31,269 bases of DNA. Source: an uncultured Prevotella sp. GTDB taxonomy: Bacteria; Bacteroidota; Bacteroidia; Bacteroidales; Bacteroidaceae. The position numbers and the translations under genes were made by a program. Below are positions 16,206-24,660 of the stretch, piece by piece; position 1 is the stretch's first letter; each line of letters begins with the position of its first letter. The notes below the pieces were generated by a model. It was given only the letters and a program-made list of their open reading frames with translations, was not told the DNA's origin and searched no databases. The stretch covers positions 1 through 31,269 of the forward strand of contig CAMQBR010000019.1 of the NCBI GenBank assembly GCA_946999045.1. Reading direction: 5' to 3'.

Positions 16206-16214
16206 GGGGGGGGG
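16206..16214 (+). repeat. Homopolymeric tract of nine G
   Basis: A run of nine G in very A/T-rich intergenic DNA, upstream of the short glycogen synthase gene. A -7-like TAAATTTG lies at 16241-16248, so the tract sits just upstream of where a -33 element would be. Such tracts are prone to slippage. Confidence 0.9.
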
Positions 16215-16329
16215 CAGAACACCAAGTGAGACATTTTTCTTAAATTTGCAAACATAGTTGCATTTTGAAGTTGAATCTACCAATTTGTATTTTAATAGCA
16301 CATATACCGGTATTTCATATTTTTTTTTG

Positions 16330-16337
16330 TATCTTTG
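16330..16337 (+). promoter_or_regulatory. Bacteroidota -7 box upstream of glgA
   Basis: TATCTTTG followed by CA, preceded by a T-tract, about 97 bp before the glgA ATG. A second match, TAAATTTG, lies at 16241-16248. The -33 elements are not convincing for either. Confidence 0.55.
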
Positions 16338-16433
16338 CAATGGGCACATAGTATTATAAAATTGTAGCAAAGAGCAATTACAAGTAAAGCTATCGTATTA
16401 GCCCTATCAATAACAAGTAAATGCCAAAAGGAG

Positions 16434-17240
16434 ATGACGAAGAAGATTTTATTCATCAATCAAGAAATGATGCCATATGTACCAGAGACAGAAATGTCTA
16501 CCATGGGACGTCAATTACCTCAAGCCATGCAAGAACATGGTTATGAGATTAGAACATTTATGCCTAAATGGGGAAACATTAACGAGCGACGCGGACAACT
16601 ACATGAAGTAATTCGCCTATCGGGCATGAACCTTATCATTGACGATACAGATCACCCATTACTTATTAAAGTTGCATCAATACCACAAGTAAGAATTCAA
16701 GTTTACTTTATTGATAACGAAGATTACTTCACTAAACGACAAATGACAGTGGATGAGACAGGTGATGAATATCGTGATAACGGTGAACGTGCTATATTCT
16801 TTGCACGTGGTGTTTTGGAAACTGTAAAGAAACTACGCTGGACGCCAGATATTATTCATTGTCAAGGTTGGATGGGGGCTGTTGTTCCTTTCTATGTAAA
16901 GACAGCTTTCAAAGACGAACCTTCATTTGCTAATGCGAAAGTAGTTACCTCTCTCTTCCAAAATCACTTGAAGAAAGACCTTGGTACAAACTTCAAGCGT
17001 TGTGTAGAATACAGAGATGCAAAGGTAGATTTGCTGAAAGATTACAATGAAAAATTCGATTTTTTTGAGTTAGGTAAATTAGCAATTGACTATAGTGATG
17101 GCATTATAGAGGCTGGAAATAATGTAGATGAAAACTTGCTAAAATATGGTAAAGAAAAAAGTATGCCTTTCTTAGATTATCCAGGTGAAGATTACACACA
17201 GGCATATCAAACTTTTTACAATCAACTGCTTATGAAGTAA
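16434..17240 (+). CDS. glgA: Short glycogen/starch synthase-like protein (GT5 N-terminal domain only)
   Basis: A 268-residue protein that matches the N-terminal catalytic domain of glycogen synthases (GT5, ADP-glucose dependent): ILFINQEMMPYVPETEMSTM at the start, then INERRGQLHEVIRLSGMNL, RAIFFARGVLETVKKL and DIIHCQGWMGAVVPFY. Full-length GlgA is about 480-550 residues with two Rossmann lobes; the second lobe, with its sugar-nucleotide binding residues, is absent. The short form is, to my memory, normal in Bacteroidota, so this is not a local truncation. Activity is therefore doubtful and the name reflects homology only. AAAAGGAG touches the start codon, closer than ideal. A DUF4270 gene follows after 65 bp. 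Confidence 0.85.
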   Translation: MTKKILFINQEMMPYVPETEMSTMGRQLPQAMQEHGYEIRTFMPKWGNINERRGQLHEVIRLSGMNLIIDDTDHPLLIKVASIPQVRIQVYFIDNEDYFTKRQMTVDETGDEYRDNGERAIFFARGVLETVKKLRWTPDIIHCQGWMGAVVPFYVKTAFKDEPSFANAKVVTSLFQNHLKKDLGTNFKRCVEYRDAKVDLLKDYNEKFDFFELGKLAIDYSDGIIEAGNNVDENLLKYGKEKSMPFLDYPGEDYTQAYQTFYNQLLMK

Positions 17241-17305
17241 TTGGCAATAGCAAGAAAATAAATTCAATATCTTACAATAAGAGGTAGAAAACATCTTAAA
17301 AACAA

Positions 17306-18697
17306 ATGAGAAAAAAACTTTTTGCAATCGTAACTATTGCTGCTTTTGTATTCACTTCATGTGATGACACCACCAACAATCTCGGTTCTACACTGATAAG
17401 CGATATGGACAACTTGGAGATTTCCACTCAAAATTTTCTGGTGTCTACCCAATCAATAGCTGCCAACACCATACTATCCCGTAGTACAATAGGCTCCTTG
17501 GGCAAAGTAAAAGATTTGGAAACTGGTGGTTATATCACAAGCAACTTTATGACACAATTTCATGTCTTGGAGAATTTTACATTGCCCAAAGCGGAATTGA
17601 TGTCGAAAAAAGAAGATAATATGATAGTTGCAGACTCTTGCGAGCTACGCATAAATTATAATTCTTTTTATGGGGACTCATTAGCTCCTATGAAAGTTGT
17701 AGCCTATGAAATGAGTAAACCTATGACAGAAAACAGAATGTATTATTCTGATTTCGACCCAATAAAAGAAGGATACATTGCTAAAAATGGCTTGAAAGCC
17801 GAACAAATGTATACCTTAACATCGCAGGACAAGAACTACAAACATCCTATAAAAATAAAAATGAATATGCCTTATACAGATAAAGTTGGTAAGGTATACA
17901 AGAATATAGGTACATACATTATTAATATGTACTATCAGCACCCTGAATATTTTAAGAACTCGTTTACATTTGCACAGTATGTTGTCCCTGGCTTCTATTT
18001 CAAGAACGAAAGCGGAATTGGTTCGATGGTTTATGCACAATTAGCACAACTCAACATCTACTTTAGCTACAAGCATAAAGGAAAAGTAGAAACAGGTATA
18101 GTATCATTCACTGGAACAGAAGAGGTTTTGCAAACATCAACAATTATTAATGACCAACATTCTATCCAAAAATTGGTTAATGATAATAGCAAAACTTATC
18201 TGAAATCGCCCGCTGGAATCTTTACAGAGATAACAGTACCAGTAGATGATATATTGAAAGGACATGAGAGGGATGCTATCAACTCTGCTAAGATACAATT
18301 GCTACGTATCAATAACCAAACCAACAACAAGTTTGCTTTGCCCACTCCGAAAACATTGTTGTTAGTACAGAAAGATAGTCTAAATGCGTTCTTTGCACAT
18401 AAGCACATTGCCGATTACAAGACTTCATTCTTATCAACATACGACCAAACACTCAATGGCTACACATTCCCTAACATTGCTAATGTTATCAATCAAATGA
18501 AAAGGAACAAGGACACAGGTAAAGCCTCTGCCAACTGGAATAAATTAGTGGTTGTTCCTGTAACAACATTGTATTACACTAGTGGACAATCAAATATTCT
18601 TTTGAGTGTAAATCACGATATGTCGCTTACCAGTACGCAACTTATAGGAGGAAATAACAAACTTACACTTAATGTGATATATTCTCATTTCAAATAA
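17306..18697 (+). CDS. DUF4270 lipoprotein
   Basis: A 463-residue lipoprotein: basic start, hydrophobic stretch and lipobox FTSC, then CDDTTNNLGSTLI, the characteristic opening of DUF4270 proteins of Bacteroidota. The rest is predominantly beta-strand without recognised catalytic motifs. It is probably anchored in the outer membrane, but which leaflet is unknown. It follows the short glycogen synthase at 65 bp, a recurring neighbour pair in this phylum as I recall, and is followed after 3 bp by a 36-aa ORF. Function is unknown; the link to glycogen is by position only. Confidence 0.85.
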   Translation: MRKKLFAIVTIAAFVFTSCDDTTNNLGSTLISDMDNLEISTQNFLVSTQSIAANTILSRSTIGSLGKVKDLETGGYITSNFMTQFHVLENFTLPKAELMSKKEDNMIVADSCELRINYNSFYGDSLAPMKVVAYEMSKPMTENRMYYSDFDPIKEGYIAKNGLKAEQMYTLTSQDKNYKHPIKIKMNMPYTDKVGKVYKNIGTYIINMYYQHPEYFKNSFTFAQYVVPGFYFKNESGIGSMVYAQLAQLNIYFSYKHKGKVETGIVSFTGTEEVLQTSTIINDQHSIQKLVNDNSKTYLKSPAGIFTEITVPVDDILKGHERDAINSAKIQLLRINNQTNNKFALPTPKTLLLVQKDSLNAFFAHKHIADYKTSFLSTYDQTLNGYTFPNIANVINQMKRNKDTGKASANWNKLVVVPVTTLYYTSGQSNILLSVNHDMSLTSTQLIGGNNKLTLNVIYSHFK

Positions 18698-18700
18698 GAT

Positions 18701-18811
18701 ATGGCAGACAACTATTTAGAGCGGAAACGCAGAGATTATGAAGAGAAGAAAATGGCATGGCTTAAAAAGCAAAAGCTACATCTTCATATCAACAGGCATA
18801 AAACTAAATAA
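18701..18811 (+). CDS. 36-aa basic small protein (MADNYLE type)
   Basis: Starts 3 bp after the DUF4270 stop and encodes 36 residues beginning MADNYLERKRRDYEEKK and ending in a His/Lys-rich tail. It is very basic, probably one amphipathic helix, and has no signal peptide. The opening MADNYLE is one I associate with short conserved proteins in Prevotella and Bacteroides, from memory. Its position directly before a terminator (18821-18858) and directly after a real gene supports translation. Function is unknown. It is short enough that chance cannot be excluded. Confidence 0.62.
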   Translation: MADNYLERKRRDYEEKKMAWLKKQKLHLHINRHKTK

Positions 18812-18820
18812 ACATATGAT

Positions 18821-18858
18821 AAAAGGTGTATCGTCTGCAATGATGATATACCTTTTTT
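18821..18858 (+). terminator. Rho-independent terminator
   Basis: The arms AAAAGGTGTATC (18821-18832) and GATATACCTTTT (18845-18856) pair with one mismatch around a 12-nt loop and run into TTTTTT. It lies 9 bp after the 36-aa ORF and ends the glgA-DUF4270 unit. Confidence 0.85.
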
Positions 18859-18937
18859 ATTATTTGATATAATACAATAAATAAGATATACTAAACACAA
18901 AGTAATATAAAAGTTTTCAACTATTCATTCTTTTTCT

Positions 18938-18945
18938 TATTTTTG
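18938..18945 (+). promoter_or_regulatory. Bacteroidota -7 box upstream of nudC
   Basis: TATTTTTG, an exact -7 element, lies 28 bp before the nudC ATG. The -33 region near 18915 (GTTTTC) is weak. It probably drives nudC and the closely spaced genes after it. Confidence 0.55.
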
Positions 18946-18973
18946 TGCCACCAACAACAGAAAATATCAAACG

Positions 18974-19750
18974 ATGAAGACGCTATATTTCGTTTTTTGT
19001 AAAAGCGATGTAATGCTTCAAAGATTGTCTAATGATCAATACACCATACCCCTGCAAGATAATTGTCCTGTAGAGGTAAAGCCGTGGACTCATGTCATGG
19101 AAGTTGAACCCATGGATGATGGTACACCAGTAAAGACACTTCGTTTAGAACAACCTGTAACTAACATGGCCCAATACGAAATGTGTGGGTTACGTCCATC
19201 ATACTATAAACTTCCACTTGAATTATACCTTATGGCAGGCAAATGTCACGAGCTGCTTTATTGGGACGAAAATACCAAATATTGTGGAATGTGTGGCTCG
19301 CCCATGAAAATGTATACACTCATTTCAAAGCAATGTACTCAATGTGGCAAAACAGTTTGGCCACAACTGACCACGGCCATTATTGTATTGGTAAAGCGCA
19401 AAAATGAAATATTACTGGTTCATGCCAAAAACTTCAAGACTGATTTTTATGGACTAGTTGCAGGTTTTGTAGAAACAGGCGAGACATTAGAACATGCCGT
19501 ACACAGAGAAGTGATGGAAGAAACTGGTATAACCATTAATAACTTAACCTACTTTGGCTCGCAACCTTGGCCCTATCCTTCAGGACTCATGGTAGGCTTT
19601 ACTGCAGAATACGTAAGTGGAGACTTATGTTTACAAAAATCAGAACTAAGCAAGGGTAATTGGTTTACGATAGATAATCTTCCCACAATTCCAGAAAAAC
19701 TATCAATAGCTAGAAAGCTCATTGATCACTGGATAACAGAACAAACATAA
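18974..19750 (+). CDS. nudC: NADH/NAD+ pyrophosphatase NudC
   Basis: Hydrolyses NAD(H) to NMN(H) and AMP. E. coli NudC also removes NAD caps from RNA. In this 258-residue protein the zinc ribbon uses Cys104, Cys107, Cys121 and Cys124. The Nudix box spans 164-186 with all consensus positions present (Gly164, Glu170, Arg178-Glu179, Glu182-Glu183, Gly185). The NADH-specific SQPWPYP motif begins at 196 and separates it from other Nudix enzymes. It has its own promoter 28 bp upstream and is followed after 35 bp by a purine permease, so AMP release and base uptake are in one probable operon. Confidence 0.95.
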   Translation: MKTLYFVFCKSDVMLQRLSNDQYTIPLQDNCPVEVKPWTHVMEVEPMDDGTPVKTLRLEQPVTNMAQYEMCGLRPSYYKLPLELYLMAGKCHELLYWDENTKYCGMCGSPMKMYTLISKQCTQCGKTVWPQLTTAIIVLVKRKNEILLVHAKNFKTDFYGLVAGFVETGETLEHAVHREVMEETGITINNLTYFGSQPWPYPSGLMVGFTAEYVSGDLCLQKSELSKGNWFTIDNLPTIPEKLSIARKLIDHWITEQT

Positions 19751-19785
19751 TTTCATCAATAATTATTCATTAAACAATTATTACA

Positions 19786-21087
19786 ATGAAAATTCTTAAT
19801 AAGTTATTAGGCTTTAATCCACAGACGATGAAGCTACGTACAGAATTAGTTGCGGGTGCTACCACTTTTCTGACAATGAGTTATATTCTGGCAGTAAACC
19901 CTACTGTTCTTGCAAGCACTGGTATGGACAAAGGAGCTTTGTTTACGGCTACAGCTCTGGCAGCTGCTATCTCTACCCTATTGTTGGCAGTAATGGCAAA
20001 GTTACCATTTGCACAAGCTCCAAGTATGGGATTGAATGCCTTTTTTGCTTATACGCTTTGTCAAGCTATGGGTTATACATGGCAGCAATCGTTAGCTATA
20101 ATGCTAATTGAAGGTATTATTTTTATCGTCATAACTTTCTTTAATATTCGTGAGCTGATATTAGAAAGTATTCCAAAGAATTTACGCTATGCCATATCCG
20201 CAGGCATTGGTATGTTTATAGCTTTTATCGGACTGAAGAATGCAGGCATCATCGTAGCCAAAGAAGGAACGTTTGTAGGTTTAGGTGCTTTTACACACGA
20301 ATCCATATTAGGTATTATCGCTATTTTATTAAGTGGTGTGTTGATGGCACGCAATGTAAAAGGTTCGCTTTTTTATGGAATTATCATTACTACATTGATA
20401 GGTATACCATTGGGCGTTACCGTTATCCCAGAAAGCTGGTTTCCTGTATCCGCTCCTCAAGATATTCATCCTATTTTTTGCCAATTTGATTTTGCCAACT
20501 TATTCAATATCAAAACTATATTAGTAGTATTCTCACTGCTTATTGTAAACATATTCGATACTATTGGTACACTATTAGGACTGGCTGAAAAGACAGGAGT
20601 AGTAAAAGCAGACGGCTCCATTCCTCGTGTAAAAGAAGCAATGATGAGCGATGCTATCGGAACAACCGTAGGAGCTATGTTAGGTTCATCTACCATTACC
20701 ACCTACGTTGAAAGTGCATCGGGTATTGCCGAAGGTGCAAAAAGTGGTGTCACATCTGCTTTTGTAGGCATTTTGTTCTTAATAGCTTTATTTCTTTCAC
20801 CTATATTCCTATTGATACCAGGTGCTGCAACCAGTGGCGCATTGGTTTTGGTAGGCGTATTGATGCTCGACTCAGTAAAGAAGCTAAATTTAAATGATGT
20901 AAGCGAAGCCTTCCCAGCATTTATCACCATGATAACCATGGTACTGTGCTATTCTATTGCAGACGGTATTTGCTTAGGTATACTGAGCTACGTTATCTTA
21001 AAACTTTGCGTTGGTCGCTGGCACGACCTAAATGTAACATTAGTAATATTAGGCATTCTCTTTATAATCAATTTTGTAATTAGTTAA
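19786..21087 (+). CDS. AzgA/PbuG-type purine base permease (NCS2)
   Basis: A 433-residue inner-membrane permease of the AzgA-like branch of nucleobase transporters, predicted to import hypoxanthine, guanine or adenine. Evidence: start LLGFNPQTMKLRTELVAGATTFLTMSYILAVNP, the re-entrant segment PFAQAPSMGLNAFFAYTL, and the signature ITTYVESASGIAEGAKSG before the last helices. The expected dozen or more membrane segments are present. It lies 35 bp after nudC and 2 bp before the oxidoreductase gene, so it is probably co-transcribed. No purine riboswitch fits in the 35-bp gap. Which base is carried is not visible. Confidence 0.92.
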   Translation: MKILNKLLGFNPQTMKLRTELVAGATTFLTMSYILAVNPTVLASTGMDKGALFTATALAAAISTLLLAVMAKLPFAQAPSMGLNAFFAYTLCQAMGYTWQQSLAIMLIEGIIFIVITFFNIRELILESIPKNLRYAISAGIGMFIAFIGLKNAGIIVAKEGTFVGLGAFTHESILGIIAILLSGVLMARNVKGSLFYGIIITTLIGIPLGVTVIPESWFPVSAPQDIHPIFCQFDFANLFNIKTILVVFSLLIVNIFDTIGTLLGLAEKTGVVKADGSIPRVKEAMMSDAIGTTVGAMLGSSTITTYVESASGIAEGAKSGVTSAFVGILFLIALFLSPIFLLIPGAATSGALVLVGVLMLDSVKKLNLNDVSEAFPAFITMITMVLCYSIADGICLGILSYVILKLCVGRWHDLNVTLVILGILFIINFVIS

Positions 21088-21089
21088 AT

Positions 21090-22073
21090 ATGAGGCATAT
21101 TAGTTGGGGATTTATTGGCTGTGGCGAGGTTACTGAGCTCAAGTCAGGACCAGCTTTTAACGAAGTTGAAGGCTCACACGTAGAAGCTGTATACAGTAGA
21201 AAAAAAGAAAAAGTATGCGACTATGCCAAGCGTCATCACATAAACAAATGGTACACAGATGCCCAAGAGTTGATTAACGATAACAAGATTAATGCCATTT
21301 ATATTGCCACTCCCCCATCAAGTCATGCTACATACGCAATAATGGCCATGAAGGCAGGTAAGCCCGTTTACATAGAAAAGCCGTTGGCTGCTAGTTATGA
21401 AGATTGTGCTCGCATCAACAGAATAAGCAAAAAGACAGGCATACCTTGCTTTGTGGCATATTACAGGAGGTATCTTCCCTACTTCAAGAAAGTAAAGGAG
21501 ATACTAAACAGTGGTATTATCGGAACCATTGCCAATGTACAAATAAGATTTTCTGTTCCACCACGCGACCTTGATTACAATAGCAAAGAGCAACGTCCGT
21601 GGCGTTTACAACCAGATATTGCAGGAGGTGGATATTTTTATGACTTAGCTCCTCACCAACTTGATTTGTTGCAAGAATACTTTGGCGTAATAACTCGTGC
21701 ACATGGGTATGTTGCCAACAGAGCACACCTGTACGAAGCAGAAGATAATATCAGTGCTTGTTTTTACTTTGAAAACGGATTAACTGGAAGTGGTTCGTGG
21801 TGTTTTGTAGGGCATAAGAGTGCCAAAGAAGATTGTATTGAAGTCATTGGCGAGAAAGGTTCACTGGCATTCTCTGTTTATACATACAATCCTATACAGC
21901 TCATTACATCCGAAGGTATTACCAATATCATAGTACCCAACCCCTCTTACGTTCAATTACCTATCATAAAATCAGTAATTGAAGATTTACAAGGCATTGG
22001 CGCATGCACATGTACTAGTATAAGTGCTACCCCAGTAAACTGGGTGATGGACAGGATTTTGGGTAAATTATAA
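21090..22073 (+). CDS. Gfo/Idh/MocA-family oxidoreductase
   Basis: A 327-residue NAD(P)-dependent oxidoreductase. The N-terminal Rossmann fold begins GFIGCGEVTE and continues to IYIATPPSSHATYAIMAMKAGKPVYIEKPLA, where the EKP lysine is the family's conserved catalytic residue. The C-terminal half is the open beta-sheet domain, with GGGYFYDLAPHQLDLL carrying the usual catalytic Asp/His. Family members oxidise or dehydrate sugars and inositols; the substrate is not identifiable. It starts 2 bp after the permease stop, so translation is probably coupled. Its link with purine transport is positional only. Confidence 0.9.
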   Translation: MRHISWGFIGCGEVTELKSGPAFNEVEGSHVEAVYSRKKEKVCDYAKRHHINKWYTDAQELINDNKINAIYIATPPSSHATYAIMAMKAGKPVYIEKPLAASYEDCARINRISKKTGIPCFVAYYRRYLPYFKKVKEILNSGIIGTIANVQIRFSVPPRDLDYNSKEQRPWRLQPDIAGGGYFYDLAPHQLDLLQEYFGVITRAHGYVANRAHLYEAEDNISACFYFENGLTGSGSWCFVGHKSAKEDCIEVIGEKGSLAFSVYTYNPIQLITSEGITNIIVPNPSYVQLPIIKSVIEDLQGIGACTCTSISATPVNWVMDRILGKL

Positions 22074-22099
22074 GTTTTTATAGAGGAGAACTTTGCTGT

Positions 22100-23194
22100 A
22101 TGTGGTATCTTAAAAAGAAATATCTTCTGCCCTTATTATTGCTGATAAGTACCCCTTTACAAGCTGATACTATTCCAAATCGCATGGGATTATGGAAACG
22201 TATCAAGCAACAAACAGCCAAATTTATTGATAACTTTTCTAATGTAGACACCAACTACATAGAACCTCAACGCTATCACTTTACAGTGATGCTGCAAAAT
22301 ACCAATACGTATGATCAGTATATACTTAAAAATGATGTTGGACAAAGCATCAAGCTCTCTCCATCGAATAGCATCAAAGTAGGTCCGTATGTGGGCTACC
22401 ACTGGATATTTTTAGGATACACCATTGACCTTAAGAATATAGAGAAGAACAAAGATCGCACAGAGATTGATTTAAGCTTGTACTCTTCCATGCTAGGCAT
22501 AGATTTGTTTTACCGCAAAACAGGAAGACATTATCAAATCAGTAGTTTATTCCTCAACGACAACATCAATACAAAACCATTAGAGGGGATACCCTTTAGC
22601 GGTTTCCAAGCAAGCATTAAAGGCATTTACGTTTATTATATATTTAATCACAAAAAGTTTTCATATCCTGCCGCATTCAGTCAGTCTACTATTCAACGAA
22701 AGAGTGCTGGCTCTGCTTTATTGGGATTTGGCTATGCTACCCACCAAGTAAATATAAACTTACCTGAACTTAATAGTGTAGTAAGCAGCAAATTACATCT
22801 ATTCTCTCATACTCTATATGCTAGCAATACATTACTAAACTTCGGCAATTATCAATACACCGACATATCAGTATCTGGAGGATATAGCTACAACTGGGTG
22901 TTTGCACACAACTGGGTGTTTGCCTCATCTCTATCCTTAGCTTTGGGTTACAAATATAGCAAAGGCGATATGTTGCAAAATAAAAATAAATGGATAGACT
23001 ACCACGTTAAGAATTTTAATATTGATACCATAGGCAGATTTGGCTTAGTTTGGAATAATAGCAAATGGTATGCAGGTTGTAGTGCTATCGTCCGCAACTT
23101 TAACTATAACAAAAACCAACTCACAAGCAATACCTTATTTGGAAATCTTAATATATATGTAGGTATGAACTTTGGAAGAATAAAAACGAAATAA
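22100..23194 (+). CDS. DUF4421 outer-membrane beta-barrel-like protein
   Basis: A 364-residue exported protein of the DUF4421 type (formerly also seen as hypothetical outer-membrane proteins of Bacteroidota). The signal peptide runs from MWYLKKKYLLPLLLL with cleavage near LQA. The mature part alternates polar and aromatic residues as in amphipathic strands, with repeated Y-x-Y/F and G-F-G-Y patterns, and ends in MNFGRIKTK. A real Shine-Dalgarno-like GAGGAG lies 11 nt before the ATG, unusual for this genome. A six-residue tandem duplication is present at 22891-22923. It sits 26 bp after the oxidoreductase and 2 bp before DUF1460. Function is unknown. Confidence 0.78.
   Translation: MWYLKKKYLLPLLLLISTPLQADTIPNRMGLWKRIKQQTAKFIDNFSNVDTNYIEPQRYHFTVMLQNTNTYDQYILKNDVGQSIKLSPSNSIKVGPYVGYHWIFLGYTIDLKNIEKNKDRTEIDLSLYSSMLGIDLFYRKTGRHYQISSLFLNDNINTKPLEGIPFSGFQASIKGIYVYYIFNHKKFSYPAAFSQSTIQRKSAGSALLGFGYATHQVNINLPELNSVVSSKLHLFSHTLYASNTLLNFGNYQYTDISVSGGYSYNWVFAHNWVFASSLSLALGYKYSKGDMLQNKNKWIDYHVKNFNIDTIGRFGLVWNNSKWYAGCSAIVRNFNYNKNQLTSNTLFGNLNIYVGMNFGRIKTK
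22891..22923 (+). repeat. Short in-frame tandem duplication in the DUF4421 gene
   Basis: CAACTGGGTGTTTGC occurs at 22891-22905 and again at 22909-22923, a period of 18 bp. It yields YNWVFAHNWVFAS, so six residues are repeated in frame, probably a recent slippage event in a predicted strand or loop. Confidence 0.9.
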
Positions 23195-23196
23195 TA

Positions 23197-24045
23197 ATGA
23201 AACATCATTTTCTACTTCTCTATTTTATTATCTTATCTATACACATTCATGCACAAGCAGTACAATACATGCCAGTAGATAGCATACGCATAGAAGATTG
23301 GTTAAAACAAGCTGCCAAACAAAATAAGCAACAAAATATGATATTATATTTCGCTCGAATGCTGAAAGACATACCCTACGTAGCTAAAACTTTGGAGGTG
23401 AACGATACCGAACAGCTCATTGTGAACACCCGACAATTAGATTGTACTACTTACGTAGAAAACGTTTTGGCACTCAATCTCTGTCACAAAAACAAGCAAA
23501 CTCGCTTTGCATCGTTTTGTAGATATTTAAGGCACATTCGTTATCATAAAGGAAAAGTGTCGTATGCTAACCGACTGCATTATTTTTCTGAATGGATTGC
23601 AGATAATGAACAAAAAGGCTATGTAAAAAGCATTGCACCCCACCATGCACCATTTACGGCTACACAGATTGTTGATTTACATTTTATGTCCTCGCATCCT
23701 AATCTATACCCCATGATGCGCAACAACCTCAAGGTAATTAACGCTATTAAGGAATTAGAACAAAAAGTATCTGGTAAAAAATATCTTTATATACCTAAAG
23801 ATAGTATACAAAATACCCAACTTATGCGCAATGCCATACACGATGGAGATATTTTAGCCATGCTCACTAAAAAGAAAGGATTAGACACCAGTCATATAGG
23901 CATTGCAGTCTGGCATAACGATGGCTTGCACCTACTCAATGCTTCATCTATTCATGGAAGAGTAGTTGAAGAGGACAAAACTCTATATCAGTATATGCAA
24001 ACACAACGTACACAAATTGGTATTAGGGTAATAAGATGTAAATAA
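23197..24045 (+). CDS. DUF1460 cell-wall amidase/peptidase (NlpC/P60-like)
   Basis: A 282-residue exported protein with a signal peptide (MKHHFLLLYFIILSIHIHAQ). DUF1460 proteins have a papain-like NlpC/P60-related fold and are regarded as N-acetylmuramyl-L-alanine amidases or peptidoglycan peptidases. The probable nucleophile is Cys83 in LDCTTYVENVLAL, and the probable catalytic His is His233 in TSHIGIAVWH. The FSEWIADNEQKGYVKSI block between them is typical of the family. It starts 2 bp after DUF4421 and is the last gene of the plus-strand unit. If active it would release wall fragments in the periplasm, upstream of salvage by kinases such as the one at 2819-4375. Confidence 0.88.
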   Translation: MKHHFLLLYFIILSIHIHAQAVQYMPVDSIRIEDWLKQAAKQNKQQNMILYFARMLKDIPYVAKTLEVNDTEQLIVNTRQLDCTTYVENVLALNLCHKNKQTRFASFCRYLRHIRYHKGKVSYANRLHYFSEWIADNEQKGYVKSIAPHHAPFTATQIVDLHFMSSHPNLYPMMRNNLKVINAIKELEQKVSGKKYLYIPKDSIQNTQLMRNAIHDGDILAMLTKKKGLDTSHIGIAVWHNDGLHLLNASSIHGRVVEEDKTLYQYMQTQRTQIGIRVIRCK

Positions 24046-24090
24046 TCAAAGTTATGGCTCTATAACGTAAGCATCCAATATTAGCCGTCT

Positions 24091-24120
24091 TTGTTTGGCA
24101 TACATATTTTACTACTTTTG
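24091..24120 (+). promoter_or_regulatory. Bacteroidota-type promoter (-33 TTG, -7 TACTTTTG)
   Basis: TTGTTTG begins at 24091 and TACTTTTG is at 24113-24120. The 19-bp gap between the -33 TTG and the -7 box is the expected spacing, making this the best-formed promoter in the window. It points into DNA with no recognised gene; an ATG follows at 24134. Confidence 0.6.
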
Positions 24121-24598
24121 CCAGAAAAGCCTTATGTTTGCACTCAACGAAACAAATATTTTTCGTAAGTATCTAAGAAAGTTCAGAACTTCCGTACTCT
24201 TTCTGCAAGAACTCCATCTGTATATTCCGCACCATGTACCAAGATATGTCCCAAAATCATGCAATGTACTGTATGGTTGCAAAGCACAAAAGGTCGTCTA
24301 CTACCATATTGGCGAAAGCGTTCGTGTGTCTGCGCTTGCCTTTTACGAAAATTGATGTCCTCATTCTTTATACAACCATAATCTGAACATTTTACACATT
24401 GGATTTTCATCTCAACGAAAGTCTTTGAAAGCCTAACGGCACACTCACAAAGCGTATAGCGATGAAACTATTACGCACAAAATTGTTGCTTTTACACTCT
24501 ATACTTCAAAGTTAGTATTTTCAAAACTATTTTATTATTTTCACAATGTACATTCAAATATTCTTGTAAGGATATATAGCAAAAGTTTTATGCATTAT

Positions 24599-24660
24599 GC
24601 TGGCATTCATTTATCATTATTTTTGTTACTATAACGATAGATAATGCCAGCTTTATTTTT
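24599..24660 (+). terminator. Long stem-loop with T-rich tail
   Basis: A perfect 9-bp stem, GCTGGCATT (24599-24607) and AATGCCAGC (24643-24651), extends inward by a further seven-base near-match (ATTTATC with GATAGAT). It is followed by TTTATTTTT. It probably terminates transcripts coming from the DUF1460 gene or the promoter at 24113. Confidence 0.7.

Noticed and set aside
16048..16257. 69-codon plus-strand frame upstream of glgA
   Set aside because: More than a third of it is the element remnant and it runs through the G9 tract. It is an accidental frame.
19751..19785. Purine riboswitch before the purine permease
   Set aside because: The gap is 35 bp, too short for an aptamer, and no conserved purine-aptamer core is present there or before nudC.
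24183..24410. 75-codon minus-strand frame with several Cys/His residues
   Set aside because: The Cys and His spacing does not make a zinc-binding pattern. There is no promoter or neighbour, and it overlaps the equally unsupported plus-strand frame.
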